NCBI GenBank assembly: GCA_007258455.2
Contig: VDFB02358134.1
Span: 213,861,314 to 213,925,313, forward strand
Reading direction: 5' to 3'
Length of the DNA: 64,000 bases
DNA from: Sequoia sempervirens
Taxonomy: Eukaryota > Streptophyta > Pinopsida > Cupressales > Cupressaceae
Shown: piece after piece, positions 1-10,873 of the stretch
How positions within the stretch are numbered: position 1 is the stretch's first letter
How the letters are laid out: each line of letters opens with the position of its first letter
Notes under the pieces: generated by a model
Told to the model about the DNA's origin: nothing
Database searches by the model: none
The model's input: only the letters and a program-made list of their open reading frames with translations
Position numbers and translations under genes: made by a program

Positions 1-541
1 GGAAAACCAACTGTCCCTTAGCCACGAAAAGTGTTTAATAATGGTGGAACAAGGAATAGTCTTGGGTCATCACATTTCCTAGGAAGGAATAAAAGTTGAT
101 GCTAAAAAATTGAAGTCATTCAACAATTGACTGTTCCTCAGACAAAAACAGATGTTCGAAGTTTTCTTGGACATGTTGGATATTATAGAAGATTCATAGA
201 AAGCTTTAGTAAGATATCAGCCCCTATGTTTTCTCTCCTCCAAAAAGAAGTGGAGTTTAATTGGACATCTGAGTGTCAACAATCATTTGAAATGATAAAA
301 GAAAAGCTTGTCTCTACTCCTGTACTGCGTGGACCAAATTGGAGTCTTCCCTTTCACATTTATGCTGATACTTTAGATGATGTAATTGGTGTAGTATTAG
401 GGCAAGAAAATGAGGATGGGGGTAAATATGCCATATATTTTATTAGCAAAAACCTAACATCTGTTGAGAGAAACTATATGACAACAAAAAAAAGAATTCT
501 TGGCTATGGTTCATGCCATCAAAAAGTTTCATCATTATATT
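1..541 (+). pseudogene. Ty3/gypsy pol fragment: end of reverse transcriptase and start of RNase H
   Basis: This is a broken piece of a gypsy polyprotein whose family makes cDNA from element RNA in cytoplasmic particles. Positions about 8-90 read as the end of an RT domain, with KCLIMVEQGIVLGH before an in-frame stop. After a frameshift, frame 127 onward carries the RT connection with RSFLGHVGYYRRFI, then NWTSECQQSF and the RNase H start, where PFHIYADT holds the usual first catalytic Asp. A second frameshift lies near 495; the RNase H helix then continues in another frame up to HHY at about 537. The sequence is cut there by the insertion at 542 and resumes at 3490. The true N-terminus lies off the window. 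The assignment is solid; the sub-lineage (Tat/Athila-like) is inferred. Confidence 0.9.
537..541. repeat. Target-site duplication ATATT, left copy
   Basis: This ATATT directly precedes the TG of the 542-3484 insertion and is repeated exactly at 3485-3489 after its terminal CA. Five-base duplications are what LTR-element integrases leave. Confidence 0.88.
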
Positions 542-3484
542 TGTTGGTTTTTTTTTCTTGTAAACCAGGTTGGTCTCCTATTCTACTTATGGAGTAGCCA
601 ACTCCAATCAAGGGCAGCTCGGAGGACCTAGACCAACTGACAAGATTCAGTCAAAGACTGAGATCTTCTGCACTTTAGGCTCTACATAACTAGGGCGGGT
701 ATACCCACACAATGCCTTAAAGAAGACCAGACATTGCTTTTTATAGCAGATAACTCCTGATGTCAAGCGTTGAGGACCTCAAATGGGGCTAGATTCTTAG
801 TAGCTCAACCTTGAAGCAACTAGGAGGCAGGACACAAACTAAACAAAAGATATTCAATGATTTGTACAATAAAAGGTTTCTGAGAGGAACTAGGCCACAA
901 GACATATTAGTGCCTAATCCAGGGTCATGGAGTCACACACAAAAGATGGAATTCATTTGCAAACAGAGCTCAATCAGTGGATCTTGTTTTGTTGATGCCT
1001 TGCATCAACTGTCAATGCCTTACATTGACAATCCAAACTCTTGTATCAACTAGACTCTACTTACCAAATCCAACCTACAAACAAGTAATCACTACTATCT
1101 GTTCAAAGGATTTAACTGCTTCCTTGAAGTAGACCTATCAACAAACAACACAAACTTGTGAAATACAAGAAGATGAATAAAGACACCTTCTGCCATTCAT
1201 TCAAATGATTAAAAGCATACAAATGTGGAGACAATCTAATGATGTATGCATGAGAGACAAGCGTCATTCATGTGTTCCTCGTACAAACTGATTGCATTTA
1301 TAGAGAAATTCAGACTTTACAGCTTATAGACTCAATGTTGACTCAAGAATAAACCCTAGCCTATCTCAGACCAATCCCAGAACTCAGAAAGTGGAACTGA
1401 ACACCAAGGTTTGGAACCTCTCATCCTGGCCATGAATTCTCCCTCCGGCCAGGGAAATTACATATCATCAAATGACAGGGCAAACCCTAAAACAGTTCAC
1501 AGCCCAAGTCATCCGATCCACCAGCATATCTGAATATCATTGAATGCTCTGTCAGGTGGAACAGGGAGAATGTCACACAACCAGGTTGAAACAAGCAAGT
1601 TCAGGAATGGGCAGCCATGGCAGTCAAACCAGGAAAGTACATTGACCATGCCATCCAAGAAATTTGTAGGTGCAATCATCATGAATCTAGAGGCCACAAA
1701 TGTAGAATCCATCCGTTTCAACCACCTATCCACCTCAGAGAACCTGTTGCCCTAGTTCTACAATAAATTCCATCTCTACCATACCAACTCGCACCAGCAA
1801 TCAAGGTTCAGGACCAAATCAAGGCCATCATGCCGATCTACAAAAATCTTCATTGTTGTCACTCTCGAGCCACGGGCCAAGTGACCAACCACATTGAATG
1901 CATCCCTGGTTCAATCCATGTCAGCCACAGCTTCCAGCAAACCAATCGGTGTGACACCACAAAATCGGGAAGACAACACGCCAAGAACCCAATGTTTCAT
2001 CGAGCAAACATACCTTTCGGCAAGACCGGGCACATTCGGCCAAACATCACAACGACAACAATGCCACATCGGCGAGAGATGACAAAATCGGTAGGAGATC
2101 ATGTCGACACCCCAACAAGAAGAACCATTAGCAAGAGAAAGCAGTGTCGGGAAGACCTCAGGGCGACAGCAAATGATCAGTGAAGAGATACACTGAAAAG
2201 CCAATCATATTGGAAACACACCATCTGATTGGGGAGACATCTGGCCAAAGAGAGCATGTTATATCGATTATTGAACATAGTTGATGAGAGATGGAGCGGT
2301 CAGGGAGACATCTCCCTGACACATCGAGCAGGGACCACCAAACAAAAGATCTCAAAGAGAGATCACAAAGTCGCCCAGAGATCACAATGAAACCAAAAAG
2401 TCATACCGAGAGCATGGCGGGGTCAGCGTAACAAAATGAAGTTGGCCAGACTACAAGACTTCATAGCGAAGAGAAGCCAACTCTTGCCTAGAGGTCTCTG
2501 CGCTCGGTGAGATGTCATGGCGAAAAGAAATGTCTCACCAACTGAAAACCTTGGTCAGCAATTCGGCGAACCAGACTAGGAAAGCATTTCACAGTAACCA
2601 TCAGGTAACTTTTTCATCATGGCCGTTGATTATCAACACATGCATAAAGGAAGTCATATTAGTAGCTCAGCCGTTAACTTGGGAGGACTTCAATGTCGGG
2701 GAAAGTCACACCGAGAACCAAAGGGGCCACCATAGTCGGCAACACAAGCCAAGGTCGGGGAGACATCTCGCCAACATAACAAACACTGACTGATAAGAAG
2801 GGTCTCAAGGAGACAAAGGAGAGTCGGGGCAGGTGACAAATGAAAAATGGGGCACAAAAAGACATAAGTGGCAAGTGCACTGGCCAGGTAGGTCAAAGAA
2901 CAAAAAGATGAGCGAAAAGGGAACTAGACTGAGGTGGAGCCATAACCAAGAAAGAGAAGGAGTCGGAGCCGGAGCGGAGGAGAAAAAGGAACAAAAGAGA
3001 TCGAGACTGAAAACCATCCTGCTCCCGCCTCCACAAAAGATCACGGAGGCAGAGGGGGAACTGACACGAGACAGAGAAGCCGCGGGGTTGGGAGCAGGAC
3101 AAAACCCGAAACAAGAAACTTGAAAAAGGTTCCAAAAAAGATTCCCATTCCGATCCCGCGCCCGCCAAAGGAAACCAAAAACAAAGACAATCGAAGACGC
3201 GAAGTCGGGGCTGAAATGGAACCCGAAAGAGAAACCAAAGGCCAAAATCCAGATTCTGATTCCATTCTGGTTCCGCCCCCGCCAGACAAAGAAAAACACA
3301 AGGCAAAGAAGAAAAGAAAGATCTGGCCATCCAAGACATGAACCCTTGGCACGCTGAGCTCAACCTTGGTGGGAGCCCATTTACCCCACGTGCCAAAATG
3401 ATAGAAAATTCCCAAGCTAAAGATTCAGCAGGAAAATCAAAGGCAAACAACTGGAAAATGAGAGAACCAAAATAGGCACTAACA
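542..3484. mobile_element. 2943-bp TG...CA insertion inside pol, probably a long solo LTR
   Basis: The insert starts TGTTGG and ends CTAACA, and is flanked by a perfect 5-bp duplication ATATT (537-541 and 3485-3489). Removing it restores the RNase H codons at the junction (His-His-Tyr-Ile then Ile-Gly-Tyr-Lys), so the borders are well fixed. By eye I find no second long repeat inside and no gag or pol motif, which favours a solo LTR left by LTR-LTR recombination. A short non-autonomous element is the alternative. Positions 2040-2800 are richer in G+C and hold several variants of a short word like GGGAGACATCTCGCC (for example 2242, 2303 and 2757), as in LTR enhancer regions. The open frames inside overlap on both strands and look like chance. 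Orientation cannot be fixed. Confidence 0.85.
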
Positions 3485-3489
3485 ATATT
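3485..3489. repeat. Target-site duplication ATATT, right copy
   Basis: Exact partner of 537-541. The pol frame resumes in register with the left side immediately after it. Confidence 0.88.
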
Positions 3490-5061
3490 ATAGGATATAA
3501 AGTTATGTAGTTTATATAGATCACTCAGCTGTAAAATATTCAATGAATAAACCTGTAGTTAATGGTCGAATAATGAGATGGTTATTACTCCTTCATGAGT
3601 TTAATGTGACAATACTTGAAAAGCTAAGGAAATTTAATGAGGTGGCAGACTTTTTATCTCGAATCAAACAAGAAGAGGGTGATCAAGCACTTGTACAAGA
3701 TGAGTTCCCAGATGAAAATTTGTTTTCCATCTCTATAAAGGTTCCTTGGTTTGTTGATATTGCCAACTATTTAGCTACTTCTGAAGTATCTCCTAAATTT
3801 ACATCAAAACAAAGGAAGTGACTTATTCGAGAGTGTGCACCATTTAAATGGATTAATGTGATTTTATTTCGTTGTGGACTTGATATGATTTTGAGAATAT
3901 GTGTCAAGGTTGATGAAACTTATAGTATTCTGAGGGCCTATCACAATGATCCTTTTGGGGGTCATTACTCTATAAAAAGAACTTCTCATAAAATTTTAGG
4001 TGCTGGATATTATTGGCCTTCAATGCATAAAGATGTTAAAAATTATGTTCGTCGTTGCAATGAATGTGAAAGAGTAGGAAGACCAATTGCTTCTATAGAA
4101 ATGCCTTTGCAGCATCAGGTAACTTTGGAACCATTTGAAAAATGGGGGTTAGATTTTATCAACCCCATAGATCCTTCCTCTCAAGGGAAAGAATACATAT
4201 TAGTTTGTACCAATTATCTGACGAAATGGGAAGAAATTCAAGATTTACGAGTTGCTAGAGAAGAACAAGTTGCTAATTTTCTCTATAATAAATTTTTTCT
4301 TTGATTTCGAGCCACTTGAACTATCATTATAGATCAGGGACCCCAATTTATGTCCAACGTTCTCCTAGAATTTACGGACCATTTTCAGGTGAGTTATAAG
4401 AAGTCATCCCCTTATCACCCTCAAGCAAATGGTCAAGTAGAATTGACTAATAGGGAGTTAGAAAACATACTGACAAAAACTGTCTCTTCAGGAAGAAGAT
4501 ATTGGGCTAGGAAATTGCCTGAAGCTGTTTGGGCATACAATACATGGAAATCTACAACTGGATTCAATCCTTATGAGCTTTTTTGGGAAGAAACCTCTTC
4601 TTCCCATTAAATTTGAACTTCAAACCCTACGTACAGCTATGGAGTTGGGTCTAGATTTGAAACGAGCTCAGATAGAACGAGTTTTACAGTTAAATGAGTT
4701 GGATGAGCTTCATTTGGATGTTGTCCATCAAACTGAACTAGTTCAAGATCAACAAAAAGTTTGGCATGCCACATATATTAAAGAGAGAGAATTTCATAAT
4801 GGTGACTGGGCCTTGCTATTCAATTCAAGATATAAATACCATAAAGGAAAACTCAAAACTCATTGGCTCGGGCCATATGAAATTTCTAAAGTTTTCTCGA
4901 ATGAAATAGTTTAGCTAAAACCCATTGATGGTGATTTACGAACTCTCTTAGTTAATGGTCATCGCCTACCTATCTACCATAAACCTGTTAATAAAGAAGA
5001 ATTTACAAAGTTGGTAGAAATGCAAGGAGAGATCCAATGCATTGACTCTACCAAGGTATAG
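3490..5061 (+). pseudogene. Ty3/gypsy pol fragment: end of RNase H, HHCC zinc-binding domain, integrase core and C-terminus
   Basis: Continuation of the pol broken at 541. Order: the end of RNase H (VYIDHSAVKY near 3510, reached after a one-base frameshift), the tether ADFLSRI, the integrase HHCC domain at about 3930-4080 (AYHND, GGHYS, RRCNEC), and the DDE core with GLDFI (about 4150), IIDQGPQF (about 4330) and PYHPQANGQVE (about 4415-4440), so all three acidic positions are visible. The C-terminal part has WLGPYEI and LVNGHRLPIY. Breaks are in-frame stops at about 3821, 4304 and 4914 and a frameshift near 4580; the frame ends with a stop at 5061. In the family this enzyme inserts cDNA into chromosomes. 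There is no recognisable chromodomain after the GPY motif. Confidence 0.92.
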
Positions 5062-5229
5062 TCTACTTGATTTAATATTTATATGTTATCTAAAAAAAAA
5101 GAAAAAAAAAGAAAAAAATTGAAAATTGATGAAAAGTTGTAATAAAAAGACATGTGTACCAAATTTTGTTTTCAAAGCATTTTTCCTAAATTTTTGGACT
5201 TAACATGTGTTTTCATTTTGCAAGAACTC
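5062..5229 (+). other. Non-coding tail after integrase with A/G-rich run
   Basis: Directly after the pol stop comes an almost pure A/G run (about 5090-5132, mainly A with single G), then AT-rich sequence. It could be a degenerate polypurine tract, but no LTR start right behind it is evident. I see no gene here. Confidence 0.4.
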
Positions 5230-5408
5230 CCATAAAGGAATAACAACTTCTAGAGCACCATTCCAAGATGCTCTGGAACTTGATGATTCAGCTAGCCAGT
5301 GCTTCAGAACTTGACGGTCTGAACGCCCGATGCTCCAGAACCTACTCTTCAGCCTACCATGTCGGAAGGATGTTCTCGCAGAATGATATAACTCCTAAAG
5401 TTCAAGTT

Positions 5409-5770
5409 AATTGGTGTTTGTCATTTTCTTCTTTCCGGCTGCATCTTTCGATGATGCTCCAAAACTTTCCTTTGGTTGCTGCTCCAGTTGCATCTTTCAA
5501 TGATCCTCCAGAACTTTCATTTGGTTACTGCTCCGACTGCATCTTTTGACGATGCTCCAGAACTTTCATTTGCTTGTTGCTTCGGCTGCATATTTCGATG
5601 ATTCTCAAGAACTTTCATTTGGTTGTTGCTCTGGCTGCATCTTTCGACGATGCTCTGAAACTTACATTTGGTTACCATTTCGACTGCATCTTTTGGAGAT
5701 GCTCCAGAAATTTAACCACTTTCTTTGTTCTGAATGCATGCTTTACACGTGCTCCAGAACTTATTCAGTT
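5409..5770 (+). repeat. Tandem repeat, about 49-bp unit, roughly 6-7 diverged copies
   Basis: Units begin CTCCAGAACTTTCATTTGGT and end in GCATCTTTCGATGATG-like sequence. Copies start near 5458, 5507, 5556, 5605, 5654 and 5703, with degenerate edges on either side. The period is about 49, not a multiple of 3, and the frames that cross it are shadows. The word GCTCCAGAAC also occurs singly upstream (5250-5350) and again near 9122, suggesting one element supplied all of them, for instance as U3 or 3' UTR subrepeats. Confidence 0.8.
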
Positions 5771-5865
5771 TTCATTCCACCACCTCCTTTCTAAAAATAA
5801 AAAATTTCAAATCTTCCTCGATGCTTTGATTATCGTACATTGGTACACACGCCTTCTTTTTCCAT

Positions 5866-5875
5866 TATAAATAAA
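5866..5875 (+). promoter_or_regulatory. TATA-box-like site TATAAATAAA
   Basis: A good plant TATA match following the subrepeat block. About 165 bp downstream is a consensus splice donor (6031), and then a gag-like frame. The layout resembles a retroelement U3/R promoter, or a promoter for the downstream frame. No matching LTR partner was found, so this is inference. Confidence 0.45.
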
Positions 5876-6030
5876 AGCCACCGTAATAGATTGTTTTCAT
5901 TAATGACTTCATCATCTATGAGCTTCCTCATTCATGTCATAATAACTATACCATCACCTCAGCCAATACCCTTGCATCATCCCATCAAATCGGTAGAGGT
6001 ATAAGTTCTTCAAGCGATCATGAAATGGAA

Positions 6031-6165
6031 GTAAGTACAAATTTTTGCTTTAAATAAGTAGTTATTTTAGAATAAAATATGATTGATTGGCAAGATTTTC
6101 CTTTCCCAATTTAGTAAATTGAGCCACTTAGTGATTAACTGTTAAGTACGCTACTCTTTTTTCAG
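6031..6165 (+). other. Candidate spliced intron
   Basis: A strong donor GTAAGTA follows ATGGAA at 6025-6030, and an acceptor TACTCTTTTTTCAG ends at 6165. A second acceptor-like TTGAATTTTCAG ends at 6288, just inside the following frame. The interior is T-rich and without coding character. These are signals only; there is no transcript evidence. Confidence 0.35.
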
Positions 6166-6255
6166 CCCTTCATGCAAATTCAAATTATTACATAGCAAGC
6201 TCCGAGCAAGAGTAGAGTAAATAATTACAGTCCAATCATATTTTCAAAAATATCA

Positions 6256-6990
6256 GTGCACAAGTCTCTCACATTATTGAATTTTCAGCAAGATGGTGGA
6301 GACAAGGTAAAAATGGGTGGTACAAAAAATAAATATGAGTCGGCTTCTACAAAAAATTTGTTGGGGTTAAGTAACATCTCTCGGCTATTTGAAGAAGTGG
6401 GTTGGTTGGATTTTCTCAGGCAGTTTGAAGGGTATAATGAAAAGTTGGTGAATGCATTTTCAGAAAATTATTCTAATGGTCAGGTGATTCTGCATGGGAA
6501 ATTTTTCAAGGTGAGTTAAAAAATTGTCTCTTCTATTTCAGGGTTAGAAAATTATGGTATTAAAATATCGGAAACAACACAAACCACATATCAAAAATTA
6601 TCAAAATTGTTTCTTAGAAAGGGAGACCCTCAACCCATGATAGTTGTCAGTACTAGGGGAAAAAATAAGGGGTTTCAACAAGCTTCTATATTAGAACCCT
6701 GGGGTACTGTTGTTGCATGGATTATTAGATATTTTACTTGTGAAGGTCAGCTCACTACTGTGGTAGGACCAGTATTCTGCATGTTGATACATTTGTAGCA
6801 TGGGAAGGAAAACCCTACTCTAAGGGTTAATTTGCCTCATTTCTTGAATGATTCTATTAATTCTTCAATAGAAAGATATAAAACTGGTTTAGGGCCATTA
6901 AAACATTATGGGTTAATTCAATTGATTTGTAAATATCACTTTCGTAAGAAACCTAGAAGCAAATGGGAAATTTTTTTTGTGGAAATTTGA
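6256..6990 (+). pseudogene. Plant-retroelement gag-like / accessory protein frame, broken
   Basis: One reading frame runs from 6256 to about 6990 with only two in-frame stops (6517-6519 and 6796-6798). It contains SRLFEEVGWLDFLRQFEGYN followed by a stretch with EPWGTVVAWIIRYFTCEGQ. This pairing of an aromatic 'FL..F.GYN' block with a later 'PW....I.RYFTCEG' block resembles a family of proteins I have seen attached to plant Ty3-type elements. I cannot name the family with certainty. The same frame likely led into the coiled-coil region at 7150-8801, making one long protein before decay. It shows no enzyme motif. Confidence 0.55.
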
Positions 6991-7149
6991 TAAGCCTACA
7001 TCAGAAAGAAAGTTAGAATTAGGAGAATCTTAAAAACAAGATGCTTCACCTTCCGGAGCAACTTCCCCCGAAGACCCTAAGGCTCCTAAAGCCCAAATTC
7101 CTACCATTTTTGGTGAGGAAGTGCCATAATTTAGAAATGATGAGTTTGA
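6991..7149 (+). pseudogene. Linker of the broken retroelement frame, left-flank version
   Basis: Low-complexity codons rich in Ser, Pro, Glu and Lys (around SPEDPKAPKAQIP, 7060-7105) join the globular part to the coiled coil, with stops. The right arm replaces this stretch with unrelated sequence, so 7150 is where inverted-repeat homology begins. Confidence 0.45.
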
Positions 7150-8801
7150 AAGAAAACCTTGGAAACTGAGGAGTCAATTCACCAATCCTTAGAAAAAGAA
7201 ATGTTTGTTGAAGAAGTACATTTTCATTTGGTGTTTGAAGAAGAAGATGTAGAACAAGAAAAATAGGAAACATAAAGGGGACAATCTCCACTTCCTATGG
7301 AGCTTGATGACAGTATGTTAGGAAATTTGTCTCTAGTTATCAATAAAACTGTTGAAATAGTTGAAACTGAAAATATTAATATAGAATTAGAAAAATCGAA
7401 ATTAGAGATGGAAGGGTTAAAAAGTCAATTGCATGAAAATAAGGAAAAGATGGAATTGCAAGCAGAGGAAATAATGGTGTATAAGATTGTAATAAATAAA
7501 AGGGATCAAGAAATTCAAGATTTAAAGTTAAAAATGTGGGGAAAAGATACATCTATTAGTGAGCTGCAAATACAAATTTAGAATTATAATGAGCAAAATA
7601 GGATACACAAAGATGGATTAAATAAAGAAATTCAGAATTTAAAGGGAAATTTTATGCTCATGTTTTTAGCCTTTGAAGAAGAAAAGAAAAGACAGAAGGA
7701 AGAATTAGATGCTTCTCTTAGTAAGATTATAGAATTAGAGCAGGACTTGGAAGTAAGCATAGGTAAACCAATGATGGAGTCCAAAAAAGTTCAAACCGAA
7801 GTAACAGTAACTGAATGGTCCCAAATTCATATTCCTTCATTATTAATGAAATGGATGGAATGGTGCTATTTCCTAAGGAATGCACAAATTGAAAATAATA
7901 GTTTGAAAATGGAAATGGTGTTATTAAGGGAAGCATTTCATAAAGCTTATAAGGGGAAACAAGATGCATGTCAAATAGCTGAATTTCTTTTATCCTCTAG
8001 AAGACCATCAAGATTGTATTCAATGTTTTCAATGAACAATGTTTTAGATGGAAATTGCCTAGAATTTACAATGACCAACCTCATGAACCTAATGATAAAG
8101 AATTTGTTAAAAAAATTGCAAACTCAAAGCCTGAAGAGAAACATATGCTCTGTGAATTCTTTAAACATGATCTTTTGTTAGAAAAGCATACTAATTTTTT
8201 TGTTAATCTTTTTGTGGGGGAAGTGCAATTAAGATCTCTATTGTCTACTATGCAGAATCAAATCCATTGGCAAGAACGTAATAAGGAATATGTTCAAGCA
8301 GAGAAAAGTATAGGACTTCAAATGAGATCTCCAAATAGTAGACCGACAAATTTCAAGAAAACATTTGTAGCTCTTTTGTTGGATGAGAAAATGAAGGAGA
8401 GGTATGATGATAGCCTTCGAGTTTGTTATAATCATTTCATAGAATAGGGGTAGAAATTGGTTGGCAAAGCTTGGCACACATGTGAAGAGAGATACACTCC
8501 ATTACTTATATATCTAAAGAAAAGAGAGGTGATCTCTCCTCTTAGCATTAGATGGTCCTTCAAAAGAGCAGATGCCTTGGCCAAAATTTTAGATCTCAGA
8601 ACAAAATGGATAGGAATGAGGCACAAACCTCCTTTATTGCTATATCCAGCCCCTACTTTTCATTTTAATATAGATCAAGATGATAGAATTTTCAATGAAT
8701 GGAAAGGGGGAGTTTCTTTTTATAGAGGTTTCCACAATTCCCCTGTAAACTTTGATGTTATAGCAAAAGATAAGTATGATATTAGTGCAAACTATGAATA
8801 A
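7150..8801 (+). pseudogene. Coiled-coil retroelement accessory frame (left copy)
   Basis: The N-terminal part (frame of 7297 to about 7990, stop at 7579-7581) is a long charged, heptad-like region rich in Glu, Lys, Leu and Gln (KEKMELQAEEI, EEEKKRQKEEL), strongly suggesting coiled coil. A frameshift near 7990 moves the frame to that of 8055-8447, with KLPRIYNDQPHEPNDKEF, and after stops near 8445 and 8451 the frame continues to 8801 with WHTCEERYTPLLIY. It is probably the C-terminal half of the protein begun at 6256. No catalytic motif is seen. The right-arm copy is identical in amino acids from 8055 on but about 10 percent different at residue level in 7297-7540. Confidence 0.6.
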
Positions 8802-9960
8802 GGGAATAGAGGGTAGAGTTATAATCAAGGGACAAGAGGACTTGCCAAGAATTAGGAAGGGGAGGAAATGATGAGGTAAAAATAACCTCATCATGATAAT
8901 ACCATAAAGACCTGGTTCATACATGCAAATCTCTATCCTCTGCCAATTAATTAAATTTTAGGAGAAATAATTGTTTAATTTTTAGTGAGAAATTGTATAA
9001 AATTTATTTCTTTTGATTTCTTGAAGTATTTTGCCAATACATATTTGATGGGTTATTTTAAGTGTTTTGTAGATAATAATCGGTCAATCAAAGTTGCAGA
9101 TTGAAGCATCCAGCCAAGACGTGCTCCAGAACAGGCTAAAGATATATGTTGGAAATATGCTCTAGAACTTTAGGGTGATGGACTGAGGATATAGTTGCTT
9201 TTAAAGTTGTTATTTCTGTTATCTTTTGAGTTAAAGACTTTATGGCTCAACTCGAGCCTCTTAAATACTATGTAATAGGTTTTTAAAGACATACGAGTTA
9301 TCCATAGATCTATTTTAGATATTTTAATGGTTGTCCATACCATCTAAAATATAGGATGTAGTTACAGTTTGTCCATAAAAGATATGATGTCTAGAAGTAT
9401 GATATACAATGAAAATGTAATGTTATACTATCAGAATGTTTTCAAAGTTTATGAATAAAGAGATTGTTATCTAAAAATTATGAGTTATGAGTTATGGATG
9501 ATAACTATGATTGATAGAAGTGTTTCTAAAATAGATGTGAATGTGAGCTGAGAATGAATGTGGTAACCCATGAGTTGGCCACTCGATGGGAGTAGATAAG
9601 TGTTTTCTTTTATTATGACGTTGTTTTATAGAGAATTATTAAATTTAATGTTATGAAATTTTAGTTATGAAGTATCTATTGCTTTTCACTTCCGTAGTTT
9701 TTGTTATTAACTATTAGAATCTTTTATTGTTAAGAAAACATTTTATGGATTGCTATAAGTTTTTCTGCTTTTATAATTTTTTCAACTTCTTAGTTTAGTC
9801 ATTTATGTTCTTTTTAATTTAGTTATTATGCTTTCTAAATTAATTTTCTTACGTTTTCAGTTCAAACATTTCCTATTTTCTTAGGAATAAACTGCTTTAC
9901 AGTTTTTTAGTTAGATAGTTTGAAGTTAGAATTAATATTAAGTTGTTCTTAAAAATTAGA
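8802..9960. other. AT-rich non-coding stretch, retroelement 3' region
   Basis: No gene is seen. It includes two GCTCCAGAAC/GCTCTAGAAC words near 9122 and 9159, the same words as in the 5.2-5.8 kb subrepeats. This suggests that 5.2-9.5 kb came from one element. Positions 9250-9480 are variants of TAAAGACATACGAGTT-like AT-rich text without clear periodicity. Confidence 0.4.
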
Positions 9961-10873
9961 AAACTTGAGGGAGATACTCCAGACTTCTTCTTTTGCAAAT
10001 TGTCTTGAACACTGCTCGGTCAACAAATTCAATATTATATTCTAAAGTAATGGGAACTAATGACAACCTATCACATTAGGAGTTCAGTGAGCATGAGTAA
10101 GTTCAAATTCATTAGGGTCATTTCCAAAAGCATAGCTTAACACATCCACTAATGACTTCAAGGACATCTAAAGCTTACCAAAGCATATATCCATGATTGT
10201 AATGCAATTTTTAGACTCTAAACAAGGTAATTTGCTAATTACACTACGCCACAATATGAAAATGAAGTGTTTTAAATGCAATTTTGAAGTTAATCAATGC
10301 ATGAAATGAACCAAATGAAGCTAGGTGCAATAAAATGAATGAAACATAAAGTCTGAAAATAGAAACATAAATGTAATAATAGCAAACTGAAACAAATAAA
10401 TAGAGTTTTTAATGCTGGAAAATGTAGTTTCAGATCTAACATGGGACTAAATCGCCCAAAGGGGCGTATGAGTCCCAGTTAGGTTTTTTTAGGGGTTCAA
10501 ATGTTGATAAAAAATCAACATAGAATACCAAAAAATTAGGCAAAACTACATGTACTAGGACTAAATCAACCAGAGGGGCATATGAGTCCCAAATTAGGGT
10601 TTTTGCAAAAAATTCAAAAAATTCTAAGTGAATGTTAGGCTTTTTGGTTTGTATGATGTCTCGACTAAGTGCAATTATAGTTTTCAAATGAAATTTAATG
10701 ATGCAAGAGGCAAAAATGCAACCTATATGCACTTTCACTAATGCAATATTTAGAAACCCTAGATGCAAATTAACTAATGCAAAACCTAATGCAAAGTTAA
10801 TGCAAGCTAGATCTAGGACTATGATGCACTCCAAATAAAAAATAATGTTTTCTAAAAGCTAGGTTCACCAAAA
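9961..10873 (-). other. Leader (5' UTR-like) of family-H element, left arm
   Basis: On the minus strand this follows the LTR at 10874-12470. It starts TTTTGGTGAACCTAGC, a possible primer-binding site like that of the central element at 31875. It is rich in repeated TTGCATTAGGTTTTGCATT-type text and carries two hairpin motifs (10441-10477 and 10554-10591). The 132- and 103-codon frames here look incidental. Element sequence fades before about 9960, with no gag and no second LTR. Confidence 0.6.

Noticed and set aside
2690..3543. Large overlapping minus-strand frames (up to 216 codons) as genes
   Set aside because: They overlap each other and a plus-strand frame in purine-rich LTR-like sequence, with Phe/Ser-rich composition expected from pyrimidine bias and no domain.
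5409..5770. CRISPR-like array
   Set aside because: The units are contiguous, diverged 49-bp tandem copies without unique spacers, in a plant nuclear context with no cas genes.
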